From Pyrinomonadaceae bacterium (GTDB lineage: Bacteria; Acidobacteriota; Blastocatellia; Pyrinomonadales; Pyrinomonadaceae): DNA of 7,087 nucleotides. Both the position numbers and the translations under genes were made by a program. The stretch is taken from assembly GCA_013812565.1 (NCBI GenBank), contig JACCTF010000775.1, positions 1 through 7,087 of the forward strand, written 5' to 3'. Below are positions 1 to 5,558 of this stretch, piece by piece (position 1 is the stretch's first letter; every line of letters begins with the position of its first letter). Under the pieces are notes generated by a model that did no database searches, had not been told where the DNA came from, and saw nothing but the letters and a program-made list of their open reading frames with translations.

Positions 1-2
1 TG

Positions 3-84
3 ATTGCGGATTTGGGATTGCGGAATGCGGATTGAAAACAGGTTTTGGTTTACTAATCCGCATTCCGAACTCTGCAATCCGCAA
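3..84. repeat. Long imperfect palindrome, copy A of an intergenic repeat
   Basis: Left arm 4-33 and right arm 55-84 are reverse complements at 25 of 30 positions, including a 9-base block (TTGCGGATT) and a 12-base block (GGAATGCGGATT), around a loop of about 21 bases. The arm also contains short internal direct repeats of the GATTGCGGA type. It ends four bases before the ribosome binding site of the CBS-domain gene, so it would lie in that gene's leader if transcription starts further upstream. Its middle (TTGAAA, then GGTTTACTAATCCGC at 47-61) resembles the middle of the palindrome at 1794-1871, which suggests two members of one dispersed repeat family. A mobile or REP-like origin is inference. 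Confidence 0.75.
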
Positions 85-87
85 ACG

Positions 88-94
88 TAAGGAG
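88..94 (+). promoter_or_regulatory. Ribosome binding site of the CBS-domain gene
   Basis: TAAGGAG lies 12 bases before the ATG at 107. The spacing is long, but it favours 107 over a TTG start at 32, which would put the N-terminus inside the palindrome and add a basic, non-conserved stretch ahead of the zinc ribbon. Confidence 0.5.
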
Positions 95-106
95 CGTGAG
101 CGACGA

Positions 107-622
107 ATGATCTGTCCTTCGTGTAGTCATGACAATATAGAGGGTTCTGATCGTTGCGGGAACTGCATGAAGCCGTTGCGCAATTTGGATGTACCGATCG
201 CAGATGCAACGCAAGGGTTAGCGCGTTCAGTGATGGAGAATGATCTTGCTCAAGTAAAGCAGGAAGAGATTTTAACGGCGCACCCGGATGAACCCGTGCT
301 GGATGTAATTGAGCGCATGAAGCAGGCTAATCGAGGTTGCGTGCTGGTACTTGACGGTGACAACCTAGCCGGCATCTTCACGAAACGCGAGGTGTTGCGC
401 AAAGTGGCGGGCGAGCGCGTACAAGAAGCGGCAAAGGTTCCGGTCAGCGAGTTGATGACCCCTAAGCCGGAGACGCTGCGGGAAACGGATTCAGTCGCTA
501 CTGCTTTCAACCGGATGGCGCTCGGCCGCTACACACATGTGCCGGTAGAGAAAACGGATGGCACGTACACGGTTATTGCTGCCGACGATTTACTGAAGTA
601 CATTGCGCAAGAAGATTGGTGA
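107..622 (+). CDS. Zinc-ribbon protein with paired CBS domains
   Basis: This encodes a 171-residue soluble protein. Residues 3-20 hold two CxxC knuckles (C3/C6 and C17/C20), a short zinc ribbon. A linker follows, then two CBS motifs at about 47-104 (ending in a GIFTKREVLRKV segment) and 112-167 (beginning SELMTPKPETL and containing HVPV). Paired CBS domains form a Bateman module that usually binds adenine nucleotides and regulates a partner; no catalytic domain is attached. The partner cannot be read from the context, because the next gene on this strand lies 272 bases away and is unrelated. The start at 107 is chosen because the protein then begins right at the zinc ribbon and an AAGGAG lies upstream. 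The fold assignment is firm; the biological role is unknown. Rubredoxin-like electron transfer is unlikely given the short knuckles. Confidence 0.9.
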   Translation: MICPSCSHDNIEGSDRCGNCMKPLRNLDVPIADATQGLARSVMENDLAQVKQEEILTAHPDEPVLDVIERMKQANRGCVLVLDGDNLAGIFTKREVLRKVAGERVQEAAKVPVSELMTPKPETLRETDSVATAFNRMALGRYTHVPVEKTDGTYTVIAADDLLKYIAQEDW

Positions 623-631
623 AAGCAAAGA

Positions 632-703
632 TCAATTCCCTTCTTTTATCTCAGGTCGTAAAAGCTCTCCATCATAGACTGCCTCAAGTGTTTTGCTCAT
701 CAT
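632..703 (-). pseudogene. Truncated DUF104/AF2212-like antitoxin reading frame
   Basis: On the minus strand a 23-codon frame starts with two adjacent ATGs (703 and 700) and ends at TGA 632-634. Its translation includes MSKTLEAVYDGELLRPE, which closely resembles the N-terminus of the small DUF104 (AF2212-like) antitoxin family, where a short beta-hairpin with an EAVY..G.LRP pattern opens a protein of roughly 60-80 residues. Here the similarity stops after RPE and the frame closes six codons later, so most of the domain is absent and no toxin gene is adjacent. A strong GGAGG precedes it, so it may still be translated. It converges on the CBS gene with a gap of only 9 bases. It is most likely a relic; a functional micropeptide is possible. 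The family match is from memory of the pattern, not a search. Confidence 0.55.
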
Positions 704-705
704 AG

Positions 706-710
706 CCTCC
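706..710 (-). promoter_or_regulatory. Shine-Dalgarno of the mini antitoxin-like frame
   Basis: GGAGG on the minus strand sits 2 bases before the first ATG and 5 bases before the second (700-698). The second is therefore the likely start, giving a 22-residue product. It is one of the strongest ribosome binding sites in the window. Confidence 0.5.
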
Positions 711-792
711 GGGGACTTTAAATTACTCTAAACGTTGGGTTGCGCCTGACCCAGCTTCACAGTGATATAGAAATCCGACATGTGTCCGGCTC

Positions 793-848
793 AATATGCG
801 CCGTGGCTGGGACCGGCCACAACTTTCCTCTACTATGGTGCGCATATT
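793..848. repeat. Nested inverted repeat ahead of the lipid kinase gene
   Basis: A perfect 9-base outer stem (AATATGCGC 793-801 with GCGCATATT 840-848) encloses a 5-base inner stem (GTGGC 803-807 with GCCAC 816-820). It lies 46 bases upstream of the kinase start and has no following T-run, so it is not a plain terminator. It could be a leader RNA structure, a dyad operator or a palindromic repeat; the sequence does not decide between these. Nothing else recognisable is seen between 711 and 894. Confidence 0.45.
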
Positions 849-894
849 TGCTGCTTCGACTCAACGGCATCCAATTTGTTACGCCTGACTAGCT

Positions 895-1800
895 ATGACC
901 TCACAGAAGCGTTCTGTCGTCTTGATCTCGAACCCGCAAGCCGGGCGCACGGGCGCGCGTCGTGTTGATGCCGTGCTGCGCTTTTGCCGACACTTGAAGA
1001 AGCGCGGCGTTGAAGTTGAAGTGATGAACACAACCGGGCCGGGCGATGCCGCCTGTTTAGCGAAGCAGGCTGTGAGCGAAGGCTGGCGCGAGGTGATTGT
1101 TTCCGGCGGAGACGGCACGATCAATGAAGCTTTGCAAGGTTTAGTTGGAACCGATGCGCGGCTTGCTATTTGGCCGCGCGGCACAGCCAACGTCTTGGCG
1201 CGTGAACTCCGTCTGCCTTTTAACATTGAAGCGTTGGCTGAAGTGATTGCACAAGGGAAGACGCGCCGTATCTCCGTCGGCTGTGCTACGGCAGAGCGCA
1301 CGGGCGAAGAACGTTACTTTTTTCTGATGGCCGGAGTGGGGCTTGATGCGTCGATTGTGCATCGCGTGCCGCCACGCTTGAAGAAGCTGATCGGCGAGGC
1401 TGCTTTTTGGTACTCAGGGCTTGGACATTTAGCCGACTGGGAACCCGCGCCGTTCAGCGTCGAGGTAGAGGGTTCAACTTTTCCGGCAACTTTTGCCGCC
1501 TTCGGCAAAGCGCCTCGCTATGGCGGCCGCCTTGCGATTACACCACGCGCGCGCCTGGATCAAACCGAATTCGAGATATGCATTGTGGATTCGATCAGCC
1601 GATTGCATTACCTCTATCTGCTCTCCCATGCGATGCGCAATGGCGTCGCTGAGAATGCGACCGGCGTACGCTTTATCCGCACTCGACGCGCACGCGCTGA
1701 AGGCTCCGCATTGGTTCAGGTTGACGGCGAACTGATCGGGCAGCTTCCGATGACGTTCGAGATGACCACACACAGCATCGAAGTCGTTGCCGCATTTTAG
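895..1800 (+). CDS. Lipid kinase of the diacylglycerol kinase family (YegS/DgkB-like)
   Basis: This 301-residue protein has the DAGK catalytic domain at its N-terminus: NPQAG at 13-17, the nucleotide-binding GGDGT at 71-75, and PRGTAN at 94-99. The C-terminal beta-sandwich lobe carries GVGLDA at 147-152 and VDGE at 276-279, the usual acidic and metal-site signature. Such enzymes phosphorylate diacylglycerol or related lipids with ATP at the inner membrane face, recycling lipid or making signalling and precursor lipids; the exact lipid cannot be told from sequence. Length is normal (about 290-330). An in-frame TGA at 886-888 and the absence of another start codon in between fix the ATG at 895, although no clear Shine-Dalgarno precedes it. 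The stop codon is part of the palindrome shared with the convergent peptidase gene. Sphingosine kinase-like activity is an alternative. Confidence 0.93.
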   Translation: MTSQKRSVVLISNPQAGRTGARRVDAVLRFCRHLKKRGVEVEVMNTTGPGDAACLAKQAVSEGWREVIVSGGDGTINEALQGLVGTDARLAIWPRGTANVLARELRLPFNIEALAEVIAQGKTRRISVGCATAERTGEERYFFLMAGVGLDASIVHRVPPRLKKLIGEAAFWYSGLGHLADWEPAPFSVEVEGSTFPATFAAFGKAPRYGGRLAITPRARLDQTEFEICIVDSISRLHYLYLLSHAMRNGVAENATGVRFIRTRRARAEGSALVQVDGELIGQLPMTFEMTTHSIEVVAAF

Positions 1801-1871
1801 ATTTGCGATTGCCGATCTGAGGTTGAAAGAAGACAAAGGTTTCTATCCGCTTTCAATCGCAAATCGAAAAT
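1794..1871. repeat. Palindrome copy B between convergent genes, possible bidirectional terminator
   Basis: Bases 1794-1811 and 1854-1871 are reverse complements at 17 of 18 positions, with an 11-base perfect core (ATTTGCGATTG and CAATCGCAAAT). A second, competing pairing exists between TTGAAAG (1823-1829) and CTTTCAA (1850-1856). The left arm includes the kinase stop codon and the right arm ends two bases before the peptidase stop. The ATTTT and AAAAT at the ends give T-rich tracts in both directions, so it could end transcription of both genes. The middle (GGTTTCTATCCGC, 1838-1850) matches that of the repeat at 3-84 apart from two single-base gaps. Confidence 0.7.
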
Positions 1872-1873
1872 TC

Positions 1874-3595
1874 TTAGCGGGGTTGGCCGTTCAACCATGC
1901 GGCCCGTGCCGCGCGTGCTTCGGGTGAAGCTTTCGGGTCTTCTTCGATGCGATAGTCGCTCAAGCTCTGCACGTCTTCTCCTTCAGGCGCGCTGGTGGTC
2001 TTGTCCGGCTCGCCCCGCGGTCTTCGCACCAGCCGTAAGCCAACATATGCGAACGCTTCATCGTATGGCGGGGTTTCAACGCTGCGCACATAGCGCGAGA
2101 AGAAATCCTGTAAGTCTGCACCCGCTACTTCCGAGGTCACGCGAGCAAAATCCTCATTCGTGTAGCCGCGCCCGCGCAGGTAGTACGTCGCGTTTGGACT
2201 TCGCAAATAAAACTCTTCATACATCCTCCGCATCACGTCATCGAGCGAGCGCGCTCCTTTCGTCTTGCCGCGAATCAGCAGATCAAGGACAAGGCCGAGA
2301 AGTTCGCCTTTCAGGTAGTAGCTGACGGCGGTGCGTGCGAGATTCGTGCGCTGCCCGTGCGGCGTGCGGTCAATGAAAGAGGCGATTACTGAAGCTTCTT
2401 CCGCGCTTATCAAACGACTGCCGGGAGCGTTTTCAACTTGCGTGATGGTCTCACTAAAAGCATCGATCAGTTTTTCATCAGTCCACACCTTAGCGCGTCT
2501 GAGCATCAAGTACCCGTAGTAGTTCGTGATGCCTTCGGCGATCCATAAGGCGCGGGTGTTCACGGGTCTGGTGAAATCCCAGGGGCCAAGTTCTGCGGGT
2601 CTGAGTCGTTTGACATTCCACACGTGAAAGAATTCGTGGGCAACAGTACCAAGCGTGTCCTCATAGACGCCCGACGCAGCGAGCGCGTTCGTCTCAATGA
2701 TCTGCGTCGAGGTGAGGTGCTCCATCCCGTCGCCGCCCGATTCGTTGTTCGGTGCGAAGTGAAGCAGGAAAGTGTAGCGGTCAAAATCAGGCCCGCCCCA
2801 CATCTCGGTTTCGGCGCGCACGATCTTTTCAATATCACGAACAAGCTGCGGACGTTTGCCTCCCTCGTCCGCGAATGAATGAACGACGACGCGGTATGTT
2901 TTGCCATCAACTTTGAATTGGTCCATTGTCCAATCGGGTGCAATCTCAGTCGGCGTGTCGATCAGGATGTCATAGTTCGGGAACTGCCACTCCTGTTGAT
3001 CAAGGGCGTCCATTCGCCCGTTGATGATGCGCCATTCTTTCGCGGGTGGCGTGATCTTTAGCCGCACCGAATCTTGTTTATGATCGACGATGTACATAAA
3101 GACGGCTGCGCCGTTGAAGTTTGCATGTCGTTCGTCGAGTTGCGAGAAGGTTCCTGAAAGATTGTCGGCAAAAATTTTATAACTGACTCTGACAGCTTGT
3201 GATTTGCGCATATGCACGCGCCATGTCTGCGTGTCCAGGCGGGTCACAAGGGCACTCACAGCTTCACATTTGACCTTGAAAGTTTGGCAGATTCCACCGC
3301 GAAACTCCTGCACATTCTTTGCAAAGTCATAGACGGCGTAGCGACCGGGCGACCATCGCGGCATTTGAAAATCCATGAACTCCACCGGCCCCCCTGCTTC
3401 GACTTCTATCTCCACTTCAAAGAGATGCGATTCAGGACGAGGCATGCTCAGCCGGTACGTGATGCGGTAAGGTATCTGTGCTGCTTGTGGCGGGGCTGCC
3501 GTCTGCAACGGTGTTTGACCAAAAGCCGTTACGACGCACAAACAAAGAATAAGAACAGCGCTTATGTGTAGGCGCATACCCGTATGAATAATCAT
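1874..3595 (-). CDS. Secreted M61-type metallopeptidase lacking a PDZ domain
   Basis: This 573-residue product (from the ATG at 3595) begins with a short basic segment and a hydrophobic signal sequence (about residues 7-26, MRLHISAVLILCLCVVTAFG), so it is probably exported. The N-terminal beta domain is followed by the catalytic domain: GGDGMEH at about 287-293, the zinc motif HEFFH at 320-324 followed by VWNVKRLRP, and a third zinc ligand in WIAEGITNYYGY (E354). A YYLKGELLGL segment at about 427-436 is also typical. These are the marks of M61 glycyl-aminopeptidase-like enzymes, which cleave peptides or small proteins. Most relatives end in a PDZ domain. Here the catalytic region runs into about 50 polar residues and a DYRIEEDPKASPEARAARAAWL tail with no PDZ. 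The start is taken at 3595 because a GGAG lies six bases upstream; 3577 would begin right at the signal sequence and 3622 is also open. No lipobox is seen. Confidence 0.92.
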   Translation of the reverse strand: MIIHTGMRLHISAVLILCLCVVTAFGQTPLQTAAPPQAAQIPYRITYRLSMPRPESHLFEVEIEVEAGGPVEFMDFQMPRWSPGRYAVYDFAKNVQEFRGGICQTFKVKCEAVSALVTRLDTQTWRVHMRKSQAVRVSYKIFADNLSGTFSQLDERHANFNGAAVFMYIVDHKQDSVRLKITPPAKEWRIINGRMDALDQQEWQFPNYDILIDTPTEIAPDWTMDQFKVDGKTYRVVVHSFADEGGKRPQLVRDIEKIVRAETEMWGGPDFDRYTFLLHFAPNNESGGDGMEHLTSTQIIETNALAASGVYEDTLGTVAHEFFHVWNVKRLRPAELGPWDFTRPVNTRALWIAEGITNYYGYLMLRRAKVWTDEKLIDAFSETITQVENAPGSRLISAEEASVIASFIDRTPHGQRTNLARTAVSYYLKGELLGLVLDLLIRGKTKGARSLDDVMRRMYEEFYLRSPNATYYLRGRGYTNEDFARVTSEVAGADLQDFFSRYVRSVETPPYDEAFAYVGLRLVRRPRGEPDKTTSAPEGEDVQSLSDYRIEEDPKASPEARAARAAWLNGQPR

Positions 3596-3601
3596 CAAAG
3601 G

Positions 3602-3605
3602 CTCC
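3602..3605 (-). promoter_or_regulatory. Ribosome binding site choosing the M61 start
   Basis: GGAG on the minus strand stands six bases before the ATG at 3595-3593. Neither the ATG at 3622 nor that at 3577 has a comparable site, so this decides the start. Confidence 0.5.
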
Positions 3606-3622
3606 AGAGAATTCGAGATCAA

Positions 3623-3693
3623 CGTGGCAGAAGGCGCGACCGTGAGGGAGGGCGCATCTGAACGCCATAGCTTCCGCGCGGGCTTCTGCCACG
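3623..3693. repeat. Bulged palindrome in the divergent control region
   Basis: CGTGGCAGAAG (3623-3633) pairs perfectly with CTTCTGCCACG (3683-3693). The stem continues with GCGCG (3634-3638) against CGCGC (3675-3679) after a three-base GGG bulge. Inside, GGCG (3651-3654) can pair with CGCC (3663-3666). On the minus strand it falls in the leader of the M61 gene, ending 28 bases before its ATG. It could act as a leader hairpin or be a dispersed repeat unrelated in sequence to those at 3-84 and 1794-1871. Confidence 0.6.
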
Positions 3694-3713
3694 CTCGCCC
3701 TTGATTGAGCCAC

Positions 3714-3743
3714 TACTAAGAAATACTGATTATCAACTGTCAA
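3714..3743 (-). promoter_or_regulatory. Candidate promoter for the M61 gene
   Basis: A perfect -35 hexamer TTGACA (3743-3738, minus strand) is followed after 18 bases by a poor -10 candidate (TTAGTA, 3719-3714). The strong -35 in an intergenic divergent region is the only real support; transcription would run through the palindrome at 3623-3693. Confidence 0.3.
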
Positions 3744-3773
3744 AACACAAATAGCAAAACTCGCCCGTTGTCC

Positions 3774-3803
3774 TTGACGCTTCAAGATGCGGTTCGTTAG
3801 TTT
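3774..3803 (+). promoter_or_regulatory. Candidate promoter for the AlaX-type gene
   Basis: TTGACG (3774-3779) matches the sigma-70 -35 box at five of six positions; TAGTTT (3798-3803) after 18 bases is a weak -10. It lies about 50 bases before the gene start in an AT-rich patch. Confidence 0.3.
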
Positions 3804-3855
3804 ATTTTTCAACAGATAAAACATTACGTTCGGATTCCGCTTAACCCGGCTTCTT

Positions 3856-5091
3856 ATGTCTGACACCAACAAGACTGAACGTCTCTACTACAGCGATTCG
3901 CATCTGACAGAATTTGAAGCGCGTGTCACCTCTGTCACTACTACTGAAGATGGTCGTACTGCCGTCACGCTCGACCGCACAGCTTTCTACCCGACGGGCG
4001 GCGGTCAGCCGCACGACACCGGCACGCTCGGTGAAGCGCGCATCGTTGACTGCATCAATCAAGAAGATGAAGTATTCCACATCATCGAAGAACAGATCCC
4101 ACAGAAGGATCAAACAGTAGTGGGCAACGTGGACTGGCCGCGCCGTTTGGATCACATTCAACAGCACACCGGCCAGCACATCCTGTCGCGCGTCTTTGTC
4201 GAACTCTTCAGGGCTGAGACGCACGGCTTCCGTTTGCTGGAACGCTACTCTGAGATTGATGTTCAACTTGACGATCCATCCGATGAGCGCATCGAGCAAG
4301 CCGTTGGTGAAGCAAACCGCATCATCTGGCAGAACCGATTAGTGCGCATTCATCACAACATCACAGCGGAGGCGGCGGCACGCCTTCCACTGTTGCGCCA
4401 GAGGTTTGCGCGTGAAGGTTCCATGCGCATCATCGAGATCGAAGATTTTGACATGAACCCGTGCGGCGGCACACATGCGCGGCAGACCGGCGAAGTCGGC
4501 CTAATCGCGGTGCGTTCGTGGGAGCGCGCCAAGGGCATGACGCGCCTTGAGTTTGTCGCCGGAGAGCGTGCGCTCACGGATTACAAAGAGGTCAATCGGA
4601 CAGCGCGCAGCATCGCGCGGGTCTTTAGCGTTGGACGCGACGAAGCTACCGCTTCAGTTCTGCGCCTCGTCGAAGAGCACAAATCGTTGTCACGCCGCGT
4701 GCGGTCGTTGGAGGAAGCGGGAGCGCGAGTGGAAGCCGACGCGCTACTTGCCGCCGCCATGCCGGACGCAAGCGGACTTCGCATCATCGCTCACACATTC
4801 ACCGACCGCGATGCTGACGCTTTGAAATTCTTAGCCAACCAGATTGCGGCGCATCCACGCTCGATAGCGTTGCTTGGCACAACGGTTGGCGCGGGCAATG
4901 AAGCGATGGCTCGTCTGGTCTTCGCCCGCGCTGCGGACGCGCCGGGTGACATGAATCTGCTGATGCGTGAAGCATGCTTGATGGTTGAAGGACGCGGCGG
5001 AGGCCGGCCCGACCTCGCACAGGGCGGTGGGCCAAGAGTTGAACAACTTCAGGCGGCGATTCAGCATGCACTCTCGCTGCTGCCGAAATGA
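3856..5091 (+). CDS. AlaX-type alanyl-tRNA editing protein with C-terminal DHHA1 domain
   Basis: This 411-residue protein is a free-standing relative of the editing half of alanyl-tRNA synthetase; no aminoacylation domain is present. An AlaRS-like beta-barrel has the loop FYPTGGGQ at 44-51. The editing (tRNA_SAD) domain carries the zinc ligands HTGQH (H104, H108) and CGGTH (C203, H207), all intact. A coiled stretch (about 265-300) precedes the DHHA1/C-Ala domain, which ends with GGRPDLAQGGGP at 382-393. Family members hydrolyse serine or glycine wrongly attached to tRNA-Ala in the cytoplasm. The DHHA1 domain marks the long AlaX class, in which it helps bind the tRNA elbow. The ATG at 3856 is the only start after an in-frame TAA at 3817-3819; no Shine-Dalgarno is evident. 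Specificity for Ser or Gly cannot be read from the sequence. Confidence 0.94.
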   Translation: MSDTNKTERLYYSDSHLTEFEARVTSVTTTEDGRTAVTLDRTAFYPTGGGQPHDTGTLGEARIVDCINQEDEVFHIIEEQIPQKDQTVVGNVDWPRRLDHIQQHTGQHILSRVFVELFRAETHGFRLLERYSEIDVQLDDPSDERIEQAVGEANRIIWQNRLVRIHHNITAEAAARLPLLRQRFAREGSMRIIEIEDFDMNPCGGTHARQTGEVGLIAVRSWERAKGMTRLEFVAGERALTDYKEVNRTARSIARVFSVGRDEATASVLRLVEEHKSLSRRVRSLEEAGARVEADALLAAAMPDASGLRIIAHTFTDRDADALKFLANQIAAHPRSIALLGTTVGAGNEAMARLVFARAADAPGDMNLLMREACLMVEGRGGGRPDLAQGGGPRVEQLQAAIQHALSLLPK

Positions 5092-5127
5092 GGTGAGGAT
5101 AAAGGCTGATGTCTGGAAGTTGAAACC

Positions 5128-5213
5128 AAGCCTCGCAGAGGCGACATCGGGTAGCCCAGCGCACCGCGCTGGGTATGAGCACCAATAAACAACAAGCCCT
5201 GTCAGGGCGAAAT
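5128..5213 (+). repeat. Left REP arm, three hairpins
   Basis: Hairpin 1 is GCCTC-GCA-GAGGC (5130-5142), hairpin 2 is CCCAGCGC-ACC-GCGCTGGG (5155-5173) and hairpin 3 is GCCCT-GTC-AGGGC (5196-5208). A GTAG tetranucleotide (5151-5154) abuts the 5' foot of hairpin 2; in enterobacterial REPs a GTAG at that place is the guide read by the RAYT enzyme. Hairpin 1 is also enclosed by an outer GATGTC/GACATC pairing (5108-5113 with 5143-5148). The arm begins 36 bases after the AlaX stop and could lie in its 3' untranslated region. Confidence 0.75.
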
Positions 5214-5231
5214 AAGAGGTCGGGGAAAGCT

Positions 5232-5313
5232 ATGGCACAATCGCTATCTTCGATTCTCATCCACTTAATTTTCAACACGAAATTTCGTGAACGAGCGATA
5301 CGTGTGGGATTGA
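5232..5313 (+). pseudogene. Internally deleted IS200-like RAYT transposase
   Basis: The ATG at 5232 begins MAQSLSSILIHLIFNTK, the characteristic N-terminus of short IS200-like (Y1_Tnp) REP-associated transposases, whose first beta strand includes the HLIF.TK segment. From 5290 another frame reads NERYVWD followed by TGA (5311-5313), the characteristic end of the same proteins. Everything between is gone: the family is usually about 150 residues, so some 125 codons, with the HUH motif and catalytic tyrosine, are lost. The two pieces lie in different frames, so even the fusion cannot be read through. Frame 1 instead continues into the right arm to 5432. Recognition is by remembered family pattern and both ends agree independently. 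Confidence 0.72.
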
Positions 5314-5320
5314 TAATATG

Positions 5321-5405
5321 CCGCCCATACAGGGCTTGGAGGAAAACCGCTTGTGATAACCCGGCGCGGTGCGCCGGGCTATTGAATGACGCCACTTCGT
5401 GGCTG
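5321..5405 (-). repeat. Right REP arm, mirror image of the left
   Basis: Read on the minus strand it gives GCCAC-GAA-GTGGC (5403-5391), CCCGGCGC-ACC-GCGCCGGG (5378-5360) and GCCC-TGTAT-GGGC (5335-5323), in the same order as the left arm. Loop ACC of hairpin 2 is identical in both arms. The 5' foot of hairpin 2 reads ATAG where the left arm has GTAG. The remaining 5406-5558 holds no gene that I can recognise. Confidence 0.75.
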
Positions 5406-5528
5406 GATAATGCTTGCAAAGAACTTGTGTAGATAGCAATGGATAAATCACTCTCGCTACAGTCAGTTGTCACTCCGGGACATGTTCAGAACTTGTTTTT
5501 GTTGAATTATATAACTTTGAATTTACCT

Positions 5529-5556
5529 TTCCGGGTATCTGGGCTACATACCGGAA
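5529..5556 (-). terminator. Hairpin just past the cyclic-di-GMP gene
   Basis: TTCCGGGTAT (5529-5538) pairs with ATACCGGAA (5548-5556) with one bulged G, around a nine-base loop. It begins two bases beyond the stop of the minus-strand gene, a usual place for a terminator, but no T-run follows on that strand, so intrinsic termination is uncertain; it may only protect the 3' end. Confidence 0.4.
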
Positions 5557-5558
5557 GG

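Larger units (their letters stand above)
5128..5405. mobile_element. Non-autonomous REP doublet built on a deleted RAYT gene
   Basis: Two arms of about 85 bases (5128-5213 and 5321-5405) are inverted copies of each other, each with three small hairpins in mirrored order, and enclose an 82-bp transposase relic. Gaps between hairpins are 12 and 22 bases in the left arm and 12 and 24 in the right. REP-associated tyrosine transposases are known to be flanked by inverted REP hairpins on which they act, so the layout fits a former REP-RAYT-REP locus that lost the enzyme's interior. It cannot move alone; a full-length RAYT elsewhere in the genome would be needed. No target-site duplication is visible, as expected for IS200/IS605-type chemistry. 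Confidence 0.7.

Noticed and set aside
735..850. A 40-codon minus-strand frame from the ATG at 846 to a TAA before the mini antitoxin-like frame
   Set aside because: No recognisable family and it runs through the nested inverted repeat; not supportable as a gene.
740..894. Short direct repeat TTxCGCCTGAC...AGCT at 740-756 and 879-894
   Set aside because: Only an 8-base perfect core plus scattered matches, with no structure around it; could be chance.
5175..5432. 85-codon plus-strand frame through the REP element
   Set aside because: It is read mostly through the hairpin arms; only codons 20-36 carry family resemblance, so it is described as a transposase relic rather than a gene.
4799..5473. 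224-codon minus-strand frame opposite the AlaX gene end and the REP element
   Set aside because: Shadow of the AlaX coding sequence joined to repeat DNA; no recognisable domain and no ribosome binding site seen.
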